From positions 34,661 through 98,660 of the forward strand of contig NZ_JAAILI010000089.1 in assembly GCF_012650175.1 (NCBI RefSeq): a DNA stretch of 64,000 bases. The letters are read 5' to 3'. Below are positions 45,174 to 55,713 of this stretch, piece by piece (position 1 is the first letter of the stretch; each line of letters opens with the position of its first letter). The stretch comes from Sphingomonas sp. S2M10 (GTDB taxonomy: Bacteria > Pseudomonadota > Alphaproteobacteria > Sphingomonadales > Sphingomonadaceae). The notes below the pieces were generated by a model that made no database searches, was not told where the DNA came from, and saw nothing but the letters and a program-made list of their open reading frames with translations. The position numbers were made by a program, and so were the translations under genes.

Positions 45174-45725
45174 TCAATCCTTCGGCAGCCGGGCAAGCAG
45201 ATCGACATGGCGCTGCACGATCGGCACGGCGGCGGCGGCAACCGTGCGCAGCGCTGCATTGTCCCCGTTTTCCGCATAGCCGGCATGGAGCGCCAGCGCC
45301 TCCTGGTGCGCGGTCCGCTGCTGGCGCAGATAAGCGGAGTCGAACCGCGCGCCGGAGAGACCGCGCAGCTCGTCGATCATCTTCCGCTGGCGCGCGTCGA
45401 GGACGGGCGGCGGCGGGGTCATGCCGGCGGTACGGGCGGCGTCGGTAAGCTGCTGCGTCGTCATGCCGTGATGCTCGATCATCATCTGCCCGAACTGGCG
45501 AACGGCGCCGCTGCCCGCCCGTTGCTGTGCGAGCGTTGAGGATTCGATCTCGTACAGATCGCCGGCGCCGGCCTGACGGGCATAACCCATCGCATCGCGC
45601 GGCATCGCCATTTGCGGCGGTGCCATGGGCTCGGTCTGCAGAGAGGCCCCGCGCGTGGCTTCCGATCTTGTGGCAGCCGTCATCGCGAGCAACGCGAGTG
45701 CGCCGCACAGCATCATCGTCTTCAT
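45174..45725 (-). CDS. DUF4142 exported protein
   Basis: A 183-residue protein with a signal peptide (MKTMMLCGALALLAMTAATR). The DUF4142 domain is a ferritin-like helical bundle: YARQAGAGDLYEIESSTLAQ, VRQFGQMMIEHHGMTTQQL and AHQEALALHAGYAENGDNAA. Conserved Glu and His residues (EIESS, EHHGM, HQEAL) sit where metal ligands would be in a ferritin-like fold, but metal binding is unproven for the family. A methionine-rich stretch after the signal (MAPPQMAMPRDAM) is unusual. It is expected to be periplasmic. Confidence 0.83.
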   Translation of the reverse strand: MKTMMLCGALALLAMTAATRSEATRGASLQTEPMAPPQMAMPRDAMGYARQAGAGDLYEIESSTLAQQRAGSGAVRQFGQMMIEHHGMTTQQLTDAARTAGMTPPPPVLDARQRKMIDELRGLSGARFDSAYLRQQRTAHQEALALHAGYAENGDNAALRTVAAAAVPIVQRHVDLLARLPKD

Positions 45726-45839
45726 AGCTTCCCTCCTGGCCGTGCAGGGGTAACCGGCCAGCCGGGGGATGGTTGCGGATTGAGCTTTGTTTACCTTGGG
45801 TTGCCCGGAGCTTTGGCCAGTCGGGTCCGGCCCCGGGGA

Positions 45840-47279
45840 TCAGAACAGGCCCGGCACCTCACGCTGCGCGGTCGTCGGGCGTTCGGGCGTCAGCAACGCC
45901 CTCGGCGCCGCCGCCGCTCGCGCCAGACCCGCCATGCCGATGGCGCTGCAGCTGCGCCCGGCGACGAAATCCAGCGCCGCCTTCACCGAGGCTTCGCGCA
46001 CATCGCCCAGCGGCTGCGAGACATCGTCGACCGCCGAACAGCTCGCCTCGACATTGCTGGCGAGGCCGTTGAAATAATTGCCCTGGCGATTGGCGTTCTG
46101 CGTGGCGAAGGCAATCACGCGCAACCGGTCATCGCATTCGCTCTTGTCGATCGCGACCTGGCCGACCGGCTTGCCGTAGGTGTTGGTGCCGATCAGCCCC
46201 ACATTCGCGCGGAAATAGGGAATCATGCCGTTGATCACCAGTTCGCTGGCCGAGGCGGTGGCGCGCGTGCCGATAAAGGCGATGCGCACCGGCGTAATCG
46301 ATTCGGGCTTGGGAGCGAACAGGCGCACGCTGTCGTTCGCCGACTTTTCCGGGCGGAAGCTGGTATAGTCGAACACGTCGGTGGTGGCGCGTGCGCCGCC
46401 CAGCAGGTCCCCGAACAATTCGGCGATCGAGACGAGCCCGCCGCCATTGTAGCGCAGATCCACGATCACCTTGTCGATGCCCTGCGCCTTGAACGTCGCA
46501 AAGGCGCTGCGCAGTGCCGGATCGGCGGTGCTGATGAAGGTCCGCAGATTGACATAGCCCACGCGTCCCCCCCCGTTCGGGTCGGTGAGGATCTGCGCGC
46601 CGTACCGGCTGGACACTGGGGTGAGGGTGAAGTCCGACTTGACCAGAGTGACCGTGCGGATGCTGCCGTTCGGATCCCGCACCCGCAGCGTGCGCGCGGT
46701 GCCGTTGGTGTCCGGTCCCAGCGCGGCCTGGATGCCCGCGGTCCCTTGCGCCGCGATGATGTCGCTCACCTCGCGGAGATCGCTGCTGCTGGTGCCGATC
46801 GCGAGAATCTGCGTTCCGCGATCCACCCCGACCTGCAGCGCGCTGCCACCTTCGAAGCTTTCCGTGACCGTGATGGTGCGCGCGCCGTCGCTGCTCAGGC
46901 GAAAGCCGAAGCCGGCGCTGGAACCGCTGGAATAATAGGCATCCTCCTCGGCGATGGAGGTCAGATAGGTGAAATAGCGGTCGCGGTTCTGCGCGCGCGC
47001 GGTCGCGGTGAGTGCGTCTAGATACGTGTCGGCGCTGTTATAGCCTGCCGGGTCGAGGTTCACGGGCAGGGTTTCGGGAAACAGATACCACTCGCGCATC
47101 GTAGCGAGGATCCAGTCCTGGCGCGCGCGCAGCGAGCAGGCGCTCGCGGTGGGAGTGGGGCTGCTCGTGCTGGCGCCGGGCTGGACGACATTGCCCGAAG
47201 AATTACCGCCGCCGCCGCCGCACCCGGCGAGCAATGCCGCCAGCACGACCCCCGAAACGCCCGAACGCACCAACCGCAT
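45840..47279 (-). CDS. S41 family peptidase, predicted lipoprotein
   Basis: A 479-residue protein. The lipobox LLAGC (Cys20) is followed by a glycine run, so it is probably lipid-anchored in the envelope. A PDZ-like segment covers about residues 115-205 (GFGFRLSSDGARTITVTESF). The tail-specific protease domain has VGYVNLRTFISTADPAL, VIVDLRYNGGGLVSIAELFG, the nucleophile Ser in ATASASELVING and the Lys in GTNTYGKPVGQ. It likely cleaves misfolded or C-terminally tagged envelope proteins. It stands alone between the DUF4142 gene and tRNA-Phe. Confidence 0.9.
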   Translation of the reverse strand: MRLVRSGVSGVVLAALLAGCGGGGGNSSGNVVQPGASTSSPTPTASACSLRARQDWILATMREWYLFPETLPVNLDPAGYNSADTYLDALTATARAQNRDRYFTYLTSIAEEDAYYSSGSSAGFGFRLSSDGARTITVTESFEGGSALQVGVDRGTQILAIGTSSSDLREVSDIIAAQGTAGIQAALGPDTNGTARTLRVRDPNGSIRTVTLVKSDFTLTPVSSRYGAQILTDPNGGGRVGYVNLRTFISTADPALRSAFATFKAQGIDKVIVDLRYNGGGLVSIAELFGDLLGGARATTDVFDYTSFRPEKSANDSVRLFAPKPESITPVRIAFIGTRATASASELVINGMIPYFRANVGLIGTNTYGKPVGQVAIDKSECDDRLRVIAFATQNANRQGNYFNGLASNVEASCSAVDDVSQPLGDVREASVKAALDFVAGRSCSAIGMAGLARAAAAPRALLTPERPTTAQREVPGLF

Positions 47280-47610
47280 CGTCTCTTCCCCATATTTGCG
47301 TCGGCAGATTAGCCATGCACTTGGTGGAAAGCCATATGCATGAGCGCTTTAGACCAGATTGCAGCCGCCGACTGCCGAGCGCCGGGACTTCGGGCAAGGA
47401 CTTCAAGCAGGCAGCAACGCGTGCGTCGCGATCGAGACCGGGTGATCTACAGGCTCTTCGCCGGACGGGGGCACGACGGTCGTCACAACGCGTCGGATCT
47501 TGCCCGCCCCGACAAATACGTCAGCATCGCCGCGGCGCGACCGGGATGGCGCATCCCGACCATTGGCGGGGAAGCGACAGGTGGTTCGTGGATGTCTGCG
47601 AAGAGGTGGA
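47280..47610. other. 331-base gap before tRNA-Phe, no gene supported
   Basis: The region should hold the promoter of the S41 gene. I found no credible reading frame, repeat or strong promoter in it. Confidence 0.5.
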
Positions 47611-47686
47611 TGGTGCCCGGGGACGGAGTCGAACCGCCGACACTGCGATTTTCAGTCGCATGCTCTACCAACTGAGCTACCCGGGC
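47611..47686 (-). tRNA. tRNA-Phe (anticodon GAA)
   Basis: A 76-base tRNA read on the minus strand, with CCA encoded at 47611-47613. Acceptor GCCCGGG pairs with CCCGGGC, and the anticodon loop CTGAAAA in the stem TGCGA/TCGCA gives GAA. It lies directly behind yacG, the usual order in related genomes. Confidence 0.97.
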
Positions 47687-47717
47687 ACACCGGCGGAGCC
47701 GCCGGGGAGCGCGCCTG

Positions 47718-47909
47718 TTAGTCGGGGAATTCCTGGCTGTCCAGCCCCGATTGCAGATTTGTTTGCGCCGGCTCGCCCGGCACGCGGTAGCCCTCGCCCA
47801 GCCATTGCAGCAGGTCGCGATCCTTGCAGCCGCGGCTGCAGAAGGGCTTGAAGTCATGGGCGGTGGGCTTGCCGCAGATCGGGCAGGCGTCGCGGGGCAT
47901 GGGGGTCAC
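47718..47909 (-). CDS. yacG: DNA gyrase inhibitor YacG, zinc-binding
   Basis: A 63-residue protein. Four cysteines in CPICGKP and FCSRGCKDRDL bind one zinc, as in YacG, which binds GyrB and inhibits gyrase. The GTG start at 47909 overlaps the rng stop as GTGA; the ATG at 47900 is an alternative. The C-terminal acidic tail (SGLDSQEFPD) is typical. It is the last protein gene of the infA-maf-rng run. Confidence 0.93.
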   Translation of the reverse strand: MTPMPRDACPICGKPTAHDFKPFCSRGCKDRDLLQWLGEGYRVPGEPAQTNLQSGLDSQEFPD

Positions 47910-48856
47910 TCCTTGGGGGTCACGAACTCGACCGCGCCGCCCATGCGGCGGGCGAGCGTCTCGGTCCAGCCGGGCTCGCGCGCCAGACGGCGGGCGATTC
48001 GACTGTCCACCATATGGGTAGCCGGCACCGGCGGGGGAAGACGCTCCAGCCGGCGCAGCTCGGCGCGGGTGGCGGCGCCGACCGGATCGGCGTGGAGCTG
48101 CTCGGGCAGCGAGGGGCGGGTGCGGCGGCGGACGATCTGGAGGAAGCCGAAGCCGTTGACCGCCGTGCGCTCGAAGGGCTGGGGGAGTGCAGCGTCGATC
48201 GCCTCGGCGACGGCGTTGCGCGCGCCCTTGCTGCTGAGCGTGGGAAAGTCGATGCCGATGGAGCCGCCGATGCCGAATCGCTCGATCGCGCGGGCCACGG
48301 CATGCGCGGCGGCGATCGACAGCGGCTCGAGCGGGCCCGAGCCGTCGACGTCGAACAGGGTCATGGCCGGGGTGGGGGACATGCGCAGCGCGCCGCCGGG
48401 AAAGGCGATCTCGCCGGTATAGGCTTCGTCGAGCAGTTCGGACCAGCCGGCCTCTTCCAGCGCATCGGCCTCGTGGGGGCGCAGGATGCGCACCGGATGG
48501 TCGCTGGCGGTGATGCGGGCGAGCAGATCCGGCCCGTCGCCCAGGGGGCCCTCAGGCGGGGCCGGGACAGCCTTGGGGAGCTTGGCGCGGCCGGGCTCGG
48601 GGATAGCCTCCCGGACGATCTTCACGCGCAGCGCCGCGCCTTGGGTGATGCCCTTGGGGAGGGGGTCGCACAGCGCCTCGCCGCCCTGGTCGAGCGTCAC
48701 CTTGCCGGTGGATTTGTCGGTGAGCCGCGCGGCGCAGATTGCGCCGACCTGGGGCTTCGTGCCCGCCAGCTCGATCCGCGCTTTCCAGATCACCCCACGT
48801 GAAACGAGGGCGGCGCGGTTCTCGCCGATCCCCGCCTCGTACAGCCACTCAGCCAA
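47906..48856 (-). CDS. rng: Ribonuclease E/G family protein
   Basis: A 316-residue, short member of the RNase E/G family. IELAGTKPQVGAICAARLTD resembles the S1-like part, and the catalytic region has TLFDVDGSGPLEPLSIAAAH with the Asp of the metal site, SIGIDFPTLSSKGARNAVAE and FGFLQIVRRRTRPSL. The family's DNase-I-like core is therefore present, while the large C-terminal scaffold of RNase E is missing. The start is a TTG at 48856 that overlaps the maf stop (TTGGCTGA), a sign of coupled translation. It probably trims rRNA 5' ends or degrades RNA. Confidence 0.85.
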   Translation of the reverse strand: MAEWLYEAGIGENRAALVSRGVIWKARIELAGTKPQVGAICAARLTDKSTGKVTLDQGGEALCDPLPKGITQGAALRVKIVREAIPEPGRAKLPKAVPAPPEGPLGDGPDLLARITASDHPVRILRPHEADALEEAGWSELLDEAYTGEIAFPGGALRMSPTPAMTLFDVDGSGPLEPLSIAAAHAVARAIERFGIGGSIGIDFPTLSSKGARNAVAEAIDAALPQPFERTAVNGFGFLQIVRRRTRPSLPEQLHADPVGAATRAELRRLERLPPPVPATHMVDSRIARRLAREPGWTETLARRMGGAVEFVTPKE

Positions 48857-49427
48857 GGGGATAGCCGGCGCCGGCGAGCAGTGCGCGGGCCTCGAACACC
48901 GGCAGGCCGACCACGCCCGAATGGCTGCCGGAGAGGAAGCGCACGAACGCCTCGGCCTTGCCCTGGATGGCATAGCCGCCCGCCTTGCCCATGCCTTCGC
49001 CGCTGGCGACGTACCAGTCGATATCGGCGTCGCTCAGGCGCTTGAAGGCGACGACGGTGTCGGAGACGCGGGTGCGGGCCTTGCCGTCTACGCCGATCAC
49101 GCAGATCGCCGAGAGGCAATGGTGGCGGCGGCCGGAGAGCAGCGCCAGCATCCGGCGCAGATCGGCCTCGTCCTCGGGCTTGCCGAGGATGCGGCGGCCG
49201 ACGGCGATGGTGGTGTCGCCGGCGAGGACGATCTCGTCCGGGGCACGGTCGACCGCATGCGCCTTGGCGGTGGCGACGCGCAGCACATAGGGTCGCGGCA
49301 GCTCGCCGGAGCGGACATCCTCGTCCACGTCCGGGGCGGCGACGCGATCGGGCGCGGCGCCGATCCGGGTGAGCAGATCGAGCCGTCGCGGCGAAGTGGA
49401 AGCGAGCACGAGCCGCATGGGCGGCAC
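48849..49427 (-). CDS. maf: Maf-family nucleotide pyrophosphatase
   Basis: A 192-residue house-cleaning enzyme that hydrolyses non-canonical nucleoside triphosphates. LVLASTSPRRLDLL is the Maf phosphate-binding start, followed by VLAGDTTIAVGRRILGKPED and SGEGMGKAGGYAIQGKAEAF, which hold the catalytic acidic and Lys residues. It starts at a GTG at 49427 (or ATG 49418), four bases after infA, and its stop overlaps the rng start. The gene order is the conserved infA-maf-rng-yacG. Confidence 0.94.
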   Translation of the reverse strand: MPPMRLVLASTSPRRLDLLTRIGAAPDRVAAPDVDEDVRSGELPRPYVLRVATAKAHAVDRAPDEIVLAGDTTIAVGRRILGKPEDEADLRRMLALLSGRRHHCLSAICVIGVDGKARTRVSDTVVAFKRLSDADIDWYVASGEGMGKAGGYAIQGKAEAFVRFLSGSHSGVVGLPVFEARALLAGAGYPLG

Positions 49428-49431
49428 CCGC

Positions 49432-49650
49432 TTACTTGAAGCGGTAGGTGATGCGGCCCTTGGTCAGGTCGTAGGGCGTCAGCTCGACGAGCACCTCGTC
49501 GCCTACCAGCACGCGGATGCGGTTCTTGCGCATCTTGCCGGCGGTGTGGCCGAGAATCTCGTGATCGTTCTCGAGCCGGACGCGGAACATGGCGTTGGGG
49601 AGAAGCTCCACAACCTGTCCACGCATTTCAAGCAGTTCTTCTTTGGCCAA
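49432..49650 (-). CDS. infA: Translation initiation factor IF-1
   Basis: A 72-residue S1-like OB-fold protein that blocks the ribosomal A site during initiation. The sequence MRGQVVELLPNAMFRVRLEN, DHEILGHTAGKMRKNRIRVL and ELTPYDLTKGRITYRFK is almost invariant. The start codon is TTG at 49650, preceded by GAGAGG; the open frame upstream has no similarity. A TTG start on such an essential gene may limit its expression. It is the first gene of the maf-rng-yacG operon. Confidence 0.96.
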   Translation of the reverse strand: MAKEELLEMRGQVVELLPNAMFRVRLENDHEILGHTAGKMRKNRIRVLVGDEVLVELTPYDLTKGRITYRFK

Positions 49651-49780
49651 AAAATGCCTCTCAGGGATTAGCGCGCGTAAAAGTGCGTCGCCCTTACAGC
49701 GCTGGAAGGAAAAAGGGAAGGCGGCGCGGAATGGGCGCGCGTCCTCGTGTGTGATGTGGGGAGATGGGGGCAAGCGTACA

Positions 49781-49915
49781 AGATCCTCCCCGGTACGGGG
49801 AGGGGGACCGCCGCCGAAGGTGGTGGTGGAGGGGGGCTTCCACGGGCGAGTCCCTCGCTGTGCTCCCCCTCCACCATGCTTCGCATGGTCCCCCTCCCCG
49901 TTCCGGGGAGGATCT
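49781..49915. repeat. 135-bp element with 29-bp terminal inverted repeats
   Basis: The left end (49781-49809) and right end (49887-49915) are inverted copies with one mismatch, each starting AGATCCTCCCCGG. A short inner hairpin CACCATGCTTCGCATGGT lies at the right. This is a MITE-like shape, between infA and hppA on the minus strand. Confidence 0.8.
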
Positions 49916-49920
49916 TTGCG

Positions 49921-52110
<2,190 letters not shown>

Positions 52111-52228
52111 AGAGTGACATCCTCCCCTGCAATTGCGGGTCGCGGCGCGCGCCGGATGGGTCCAGTCTCGTCCGCAATCGTGGAGGGTATAGCAATGAGG
52201 GGTTCGTGCAAGGCGGTTGGGGTGCCCT

Positions 52229-52466
52229 TCTATATCCTACCCCTTCACGGGGGAGGATAGCGGCGCTTGGCGCGCACGCGCCTAGCGCAGCTTGGAGAGG
52301 GTGAGCGGCGGCGCAGCCGCCGCGCGATTTGCGCCGAAAATCGCGCCTCTCCCTCCCACTGCCTTCGGCAGCGGGCCCCGTAGCGGGTGAACAGCGCCCC
52401 GCGCTGTTCAGGCCATGCCCGGGGGCATGGCCGACCCGCTACGCCCCCGCAAGGGGGAGGGGTCTC
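52229..52466. repeat. Cluster of nested palindromes between hppA and the DUF1440 gene
   Basis: At least five hairpins lie in the 360-base gap. TAGCGGGT (52381) pairs with ACCCGCTA (52434), and between them are GAACAGCGC/GCGCTGTTC and GGCCATGCCC/GGGCATGGCC. CACTGCCTTCGGCAGCG and GGCGGCGCAGCCGCCGC are further ones. No gene is seen. The structure resembles a mobile REP-type element. Confidence 0.75.
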
Positions 52467-52470
52467 TGGG

Positions 52471-52962
52471 TCACCGCGCGCCGGCGATGATCCGCCGCAC
52501 GCCTTCCAGCACCACGCCGTAGACGAGGTGCGAGGCCGCGCCGAATGCGTGGATCGACGCCGGTGTCTCGGTCGGGCCGCTGCCCAGGCCTAGCGCCGGC
52601 ACCGCGCCTTCGTCGAGCAGTGCGGAAGTGACCACACCGTAGGCGCCACCGAAACCCGAAGCCGCTTCCGGGCGATATTCGGTGATCAGCCCGTAGATCC
52701 CGCCGAGCACGCCGCCGACGATGTAGTGCACCGCCTGGCCCGATGCTTCGCGATACGGCTCCGGCACCTTGTCGCCGGTGGCCGCTTCCACCACCACGTC
52801 GGCCGCCTTCACCGTCGCCGGATCGCCGTCGCTCTGGTCTTCCTTCGGGATCAGCTTGCCCGCCTGGTTCTGGAACGCCGCCATCGCGGCCGAGGCGACC
52901 AGGCCGGCGGTGACGCCCGCGAGCAGACCGATCAGGGGACGGGGATTCGATGCCATTCGCAT
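52471..52962 (-). CDS. DUF1440 (YagU-like) membrane protein
   Basis: A 163-residue membrane protein. Hydrophobic segments lie at about residues 10-30 (IGLLAGVTAGLVASAAMAAF), 76-95 (AVHYIVGGVLGGIYGLITEY) and 135-155. Conserved parts are PYREASGQAVHYIVGG and SIHAFGAASHLVYGVVLEG, which match the DUF1440 family of inner-membrane proteins, including E. coli YagU linked to acid resistance. The role here is unknown. A long palindromic region precedes hppA downstream. Confidence 0.78.
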   Translation of the reverse strand: MRMASNPRPLIGLLAGVTAGLVASAAMAAFQNQAGKLIPKEDQSDGDPATVKAADVVVEAATGDKVPEPYREASGQAVHYIVGGVLGGIYGLITEYRPEAASGFGGAYGVVTSALLDEGAVPALGLGSGPTETPASIHAFGAASHLVYGVVLEGVRRIIAGAR

Positions 52963-53026
52963 TGCTCCAAAAGGGGATGCGGCGGGGGCGCCGCACCGGA
53001 GAGGAAACGCGCCCCGCCCAAAGCGA

Positions 53027-53965
53027 TCAGTAGCGGATGCGCTCCACCTTCACCTGATCCTTCGCAAGGAACGCCTGGACACTGTCGGCACCGGCCAGAT
53101 GGCCGGCGCCCACCGCCAAGAACACCGTTCCCGGCTTTTGGAGCCGTGCCTCGATCCATTTCGCCCAGCGCGCGTTGCGATCGGTCAGCAGAATCCTGGC
53201 GAGTTCGGGCGTGTCGCGCATGCCTTCGTTCATCGTGGCGCCCAGCGCTTCCGGATCGCCCGCCGCCCATTGATCGACCATCTTGCCCAATTCGGTGCCG
53301 AGCTTGGGGTAGTCGTCCACCACCGACCCGAGAAAGGCGAGCTGCAGCGTGGGCGGCATGCTCGAGAAATAGCCGAGCTGCTGCTCGGCGGTTTCCAGGC
53401 CGATCACCGGCTTGCCGTTATCCCGGGCGGCGAGCGTCAGCACCTTTTCTGCGCCGCTCGCGGGATCATAGCCGAGCTTGGGAAGCCCCGCGACGCTGAG
53501 CGTGATGCCCGCCACCCAGGGCTGGAGCGTATCGAATGCGGCAGGCGGCACGCCGATATCGGCCATCGCCTTCAGATAGGCATCGCGCTTGTCGGCGGGC
53601 AGCTGGTCGGCGACGGGCTTGGATCCGGCGGGGGCAAGCGCCGTCTTCACCAGCAGCGACTGCATCGCGGCGGGCTCCGGATCCATCAGCTCGAGCACCA
53701 GCGTATCGCTCTTGTCAAAGGCGGTCTTCACCGCCGAATCGAACCAGCTCAGGCCGGGCTTCAGCACGTGCACGGTGCCGAAAAGATAGATGGTGGTATC
53801 CGCATCCCGCACCATCCACAGCGCGGGATCGGCAGGGCGCGGCTGCGCTGCCGGCGCGGGGGCGGGCGCAGCCTGGCCGAAGGCGATCGGGCTGAACAGC
53901 AGCGCCAGCGGCGCGACGGCAACGGCGAACAACGACTTCAAGCTCACGCCGGGAACCTCCCCCAT
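53027..53965 (-). CDS. TraB/GumN family protein
   Basis: A 312-residue exported protein with a signal peptide ending near AFGQA. The domain starts with PALWMVRDADTTIYLFGTVH (GTVH motif), then SWFDSAVKTAFDKSDTLVLE and, at the C-terminus, VFLAVGAGHLAGADSVQAFL (GAGH motif). These paired motifs define the TraB/GumN (Tiki-like) family; animal Tiki members are metal-dependent peptidases, but bacterial functions are largely unknown. A GTG at 53947 is an alternative start. A hairpin lies between this gene and the fghA end. Confidence 0.86.
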   Translation of the reverse strand: MGEVPGVSLKSLFAVAVAPLALLFSPIAFGQAAPAPAPAAQPRPADPALWMVRDADTTIYLFGTVHVLKPGLSWFDSAVKTAFDKSDTLVLELMDPEPAAMQSLLVKTALAPAGSKPVADQLPADKRDAYLKAMADIGVPPAAFDTLQPWVAGITLSVAGLPKLGYDPASGAEKVLTLAARDNGKPVIGLETAEQQLGYFSSMPPTLQLAFLGSVVDDYPKLGTELGKMVDQWAAGDPEALGATMNEGMRDTPELARILLTDRNARWAKWIEARLQKPGTVFLAVGAGHLAGADSVQAFLAKDQVKVERIRY

Positions 53966-53970
53966 GTGGA

Positions 53971-53997
53971 ACCGGCGCAGCCCCGCGCCGCGCCGGT
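53971..53997 (-). terminator. Hairpin downstream of fghA
   Basis: ACCGGCGC and GCGCCGGT pair around an 11-base loop, 15 bases after the fghA stop on the minus strand. The tail is not T-rich. It probably marks the end of the formaldehyde operon. Confidence 0.45.
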
Positions 53998-54011
53998 GTG
54001 GTATTCCTATA

Positions 54012-54854
54012 TCACGCTTTCAGCCGCGCGGCATGCCAGGCGACATGTTCGGCAAGGAACGTGGACACGAAATAATAGCTGTGGTCATAGCCCGGCTGGA
54101 GCCGCAGTGTCAGCGGCATGCCCGCCGCCGCGCAGGCATCGGCGAGCAGTTGCGGGCGGAGCTGTTCGGCGAGGAACGTGTCTGCCTCGCCCTGGTCGAC
54201 CAGCAGATCGGGCAGGCGGGCGCCGTCCTCGATCAGCGCGACCGCGTCGTGCGCGCGCCATGCCGCCGGATTGTTCCCGAGATAGCCGCCCAACGCCTTC
54301 TGCCCCCAAGAAACCTGGCCTGGCGCGACGATCGGGGCGAAGGCGGAGACGCTGCGGAACCGATCGGGATTGCGCAGGCCGATGGTGAGCGCGCCGTGCC
54401 CGCCCATCGAATGGCCGGTGATGCCCTGGGAGGCCATGTCCGCCATCGGGAATTCGGCGGCAATCAAGGCGGGAAGCTCGTCCTCGATATAGGTCCGCAT
54501 CCGGAAATGCTGCGACCAGGGCGCCTGCGTGGCGTCGACATAGAAGCCGGCGCCCTGGCCGAAATCATATTCGGGCGCGTCCGGCACGCCTTCGCCGCGC
54601 GGACTCGTGTCCGGGGCGACGAAGATCACTCCGGCCTCGGCGCACGCGCGGCGATATTCACCCTTCTCGGTAACATTGGCATGGGTGCAGGTAAGGCCCG
54701 AGAGATACCAGAGCACCGGCAGCCTCGCGCCCGCCTCGTGCGGGGGGACATAGACCGAGAGGGTCATCGGCGTGCCGGTAGCGGTGGAGGCGTGGCGATA
54801 CACACCCTGCGTGCCGCCGAAGGCCTTGTTGGTCGAAACCGTTTCGAAGCTCAT
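54012..54854 (-). CDS. fghA: S-formylglutathione hydrolase
   Basis: A 280-residue alpha/beta hydrolase (esterase D family) that splits S-formylglutathione into formate and glutathione. PVLWYLSGLTCTHANVTEKG is the family hallmark, the nucleophile Ser is in GITGHSMGGHGALTIGL, the Asp is in DQGEADTFL and the His is in GYDHSYYF. The ATG at 54854 overlaps the purU stop as ATGA, so translation is coupled. It is the last gene of adhC-VOC-purU-fghA. Confidence 0.96.
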   Translation of the reverse strand: MSFETVSTNKAFGGTQGVYRHASTATGTPMTLSVYVPPHEAGARLPVLWYLSGLTCTHANVTEKGEYRRACAEAGVIFVAPDTSPRGEGVPDAPEYDFGQGAGFYVDATQAPWSQHFRMRTYIEDELPALIAAEFPMADMASQGITGHSMGGHGALTIGLRNPDRFRSVSAFAPIVAPGQVSWGQKALGGYLGNNPAAWRAHDAVALIEDGARLPDLLVDQGEADTFLAEQLRPQLLADACAAAGMPLTLRLQPGYDHSYYFVSTFLAEHVAWHAARLKA

Positions 54855-55705
54855 TGAAACACCACCGTCTTGCCTTGGTTGAGAAATACCCGGTGTTCGC
54901 CCACCGCGTGCACGGCGCGGGCCAGTACCCGGGCTTCGATGTCGCGGCCGATGCGCACCAGATCGTCTACCGTCGCACGGTGATCGACACGCTCCACCGC
55001 CTGCTCGATGATCGGACCCTCGTCCAGATCCGCGGTGACGAAATGTGCCGTCGCACCGATCAGCTTGACGCCGCGGGCGTGGGCACGGTGATAGGGGCGC
55101 GCGCCTTTGAAGCCCGGCAGGAAGCTGTGATGGATGTTGATGCAGCGGCCGGCCAATAGCCCGGTGAGTGCCGGCGAAAGCACCTGCATGTAGCGGGCCA
55201 GCACCAGATAATCGGCGTCGCTCTGCGCCATCAGCGCCAGGATGGCGGCCTCCTGTTCGGCGCGGTCGGCATCGCTGACGGGCAGATGGTGGAAAGGCAC
55301 GCCGTGCCACTCGGCCAGTCCACGCAGACTATCGTGATTGGAGACCACCGCGACGATCTCGGCGGCGAGCGCGTTGCTGGCGCGGCGGTGGAGCAGATCG
55401 GCAAGGCAGTGTGAGCCCTTCGACACCGCGACGAGCATGCGCGGACGTGCGGTGCTCGGAGTCAGGGACCAGTCCAGCCCCAGTCGATCGGCGATGGGAG
55501 CGAAGGCAGCCCGCAGCGTCTCGCCGTCCGGGAAGCGCGGCCCGCCCGCCTTGAAGACGAGGCGCAGGAAGAAGCGCCCCGTCTCCAGATCCGCATATTG
55601 CTGGCTGTCGAGAATGAATCCGTCGCGCTCGGCCAGAAAGCCGCTGACCCCTGCGACGATGCCGACGCGATCGGCGCAGGTGAGCGTGAGGATCCAGTTC
55701 GACAC
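54851..55705 (-). CDS. purU: Formyltetrahydrofolate deformylase
   Basis: A 284-residue enzyme that releases formate from 10-formyl-THF. The N-terminal ACT domain has LTCADRVGIVAGVSGFLAER and DSQQYADLETGRFFLRL. The formyltransferase-like domain has VAVVSNHDSLRGLAEWHGVP, then INIHHSFLPGFKGARPYHRA with the catalytic Asn-His pair, and GATAHFVTADLDEGPII with the catalytic Asp. It lies between the VOC gene (eight bases) and fghA (overlap), which ties it to formaldehyde metabolism, probably through folate-bound C1 units. Confidence 0.96.
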   Translation of the reverse strand: MSNWILTLTCADRVGIVAGVSGFLAERDGFILDSQQYADLETGRFFLRLVFKAGGPRFPDGETLRAAFAPIADRLGLDWSLTPSTARPRMLVAVSKGSHCLADLLHRRASNALAAEIVAVVSNHDSLRGLAEWHGVPFHHLPVSDADRAEQEAAILALMAQSDADYLVLARYMQVLSPALTGLLAGRCINIHHSFLPGFKGARPYHRAHARGVKLIGATAHFVTADLDEGPIIEQAVERVDHRATVDDLVRIGRDIEARVLARAVHAVGEHRVFLNQGKTVVFQ

Positions 55706-55713
55706 GCCGACGC

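Noticed and set aside
47483..47857. A 124-residue minus-strand frame with RVAQLVEHATENRSVGGS
   Set aside because: This is tRNA-Phe read as codons, another common false call, and it overlaps yacG.
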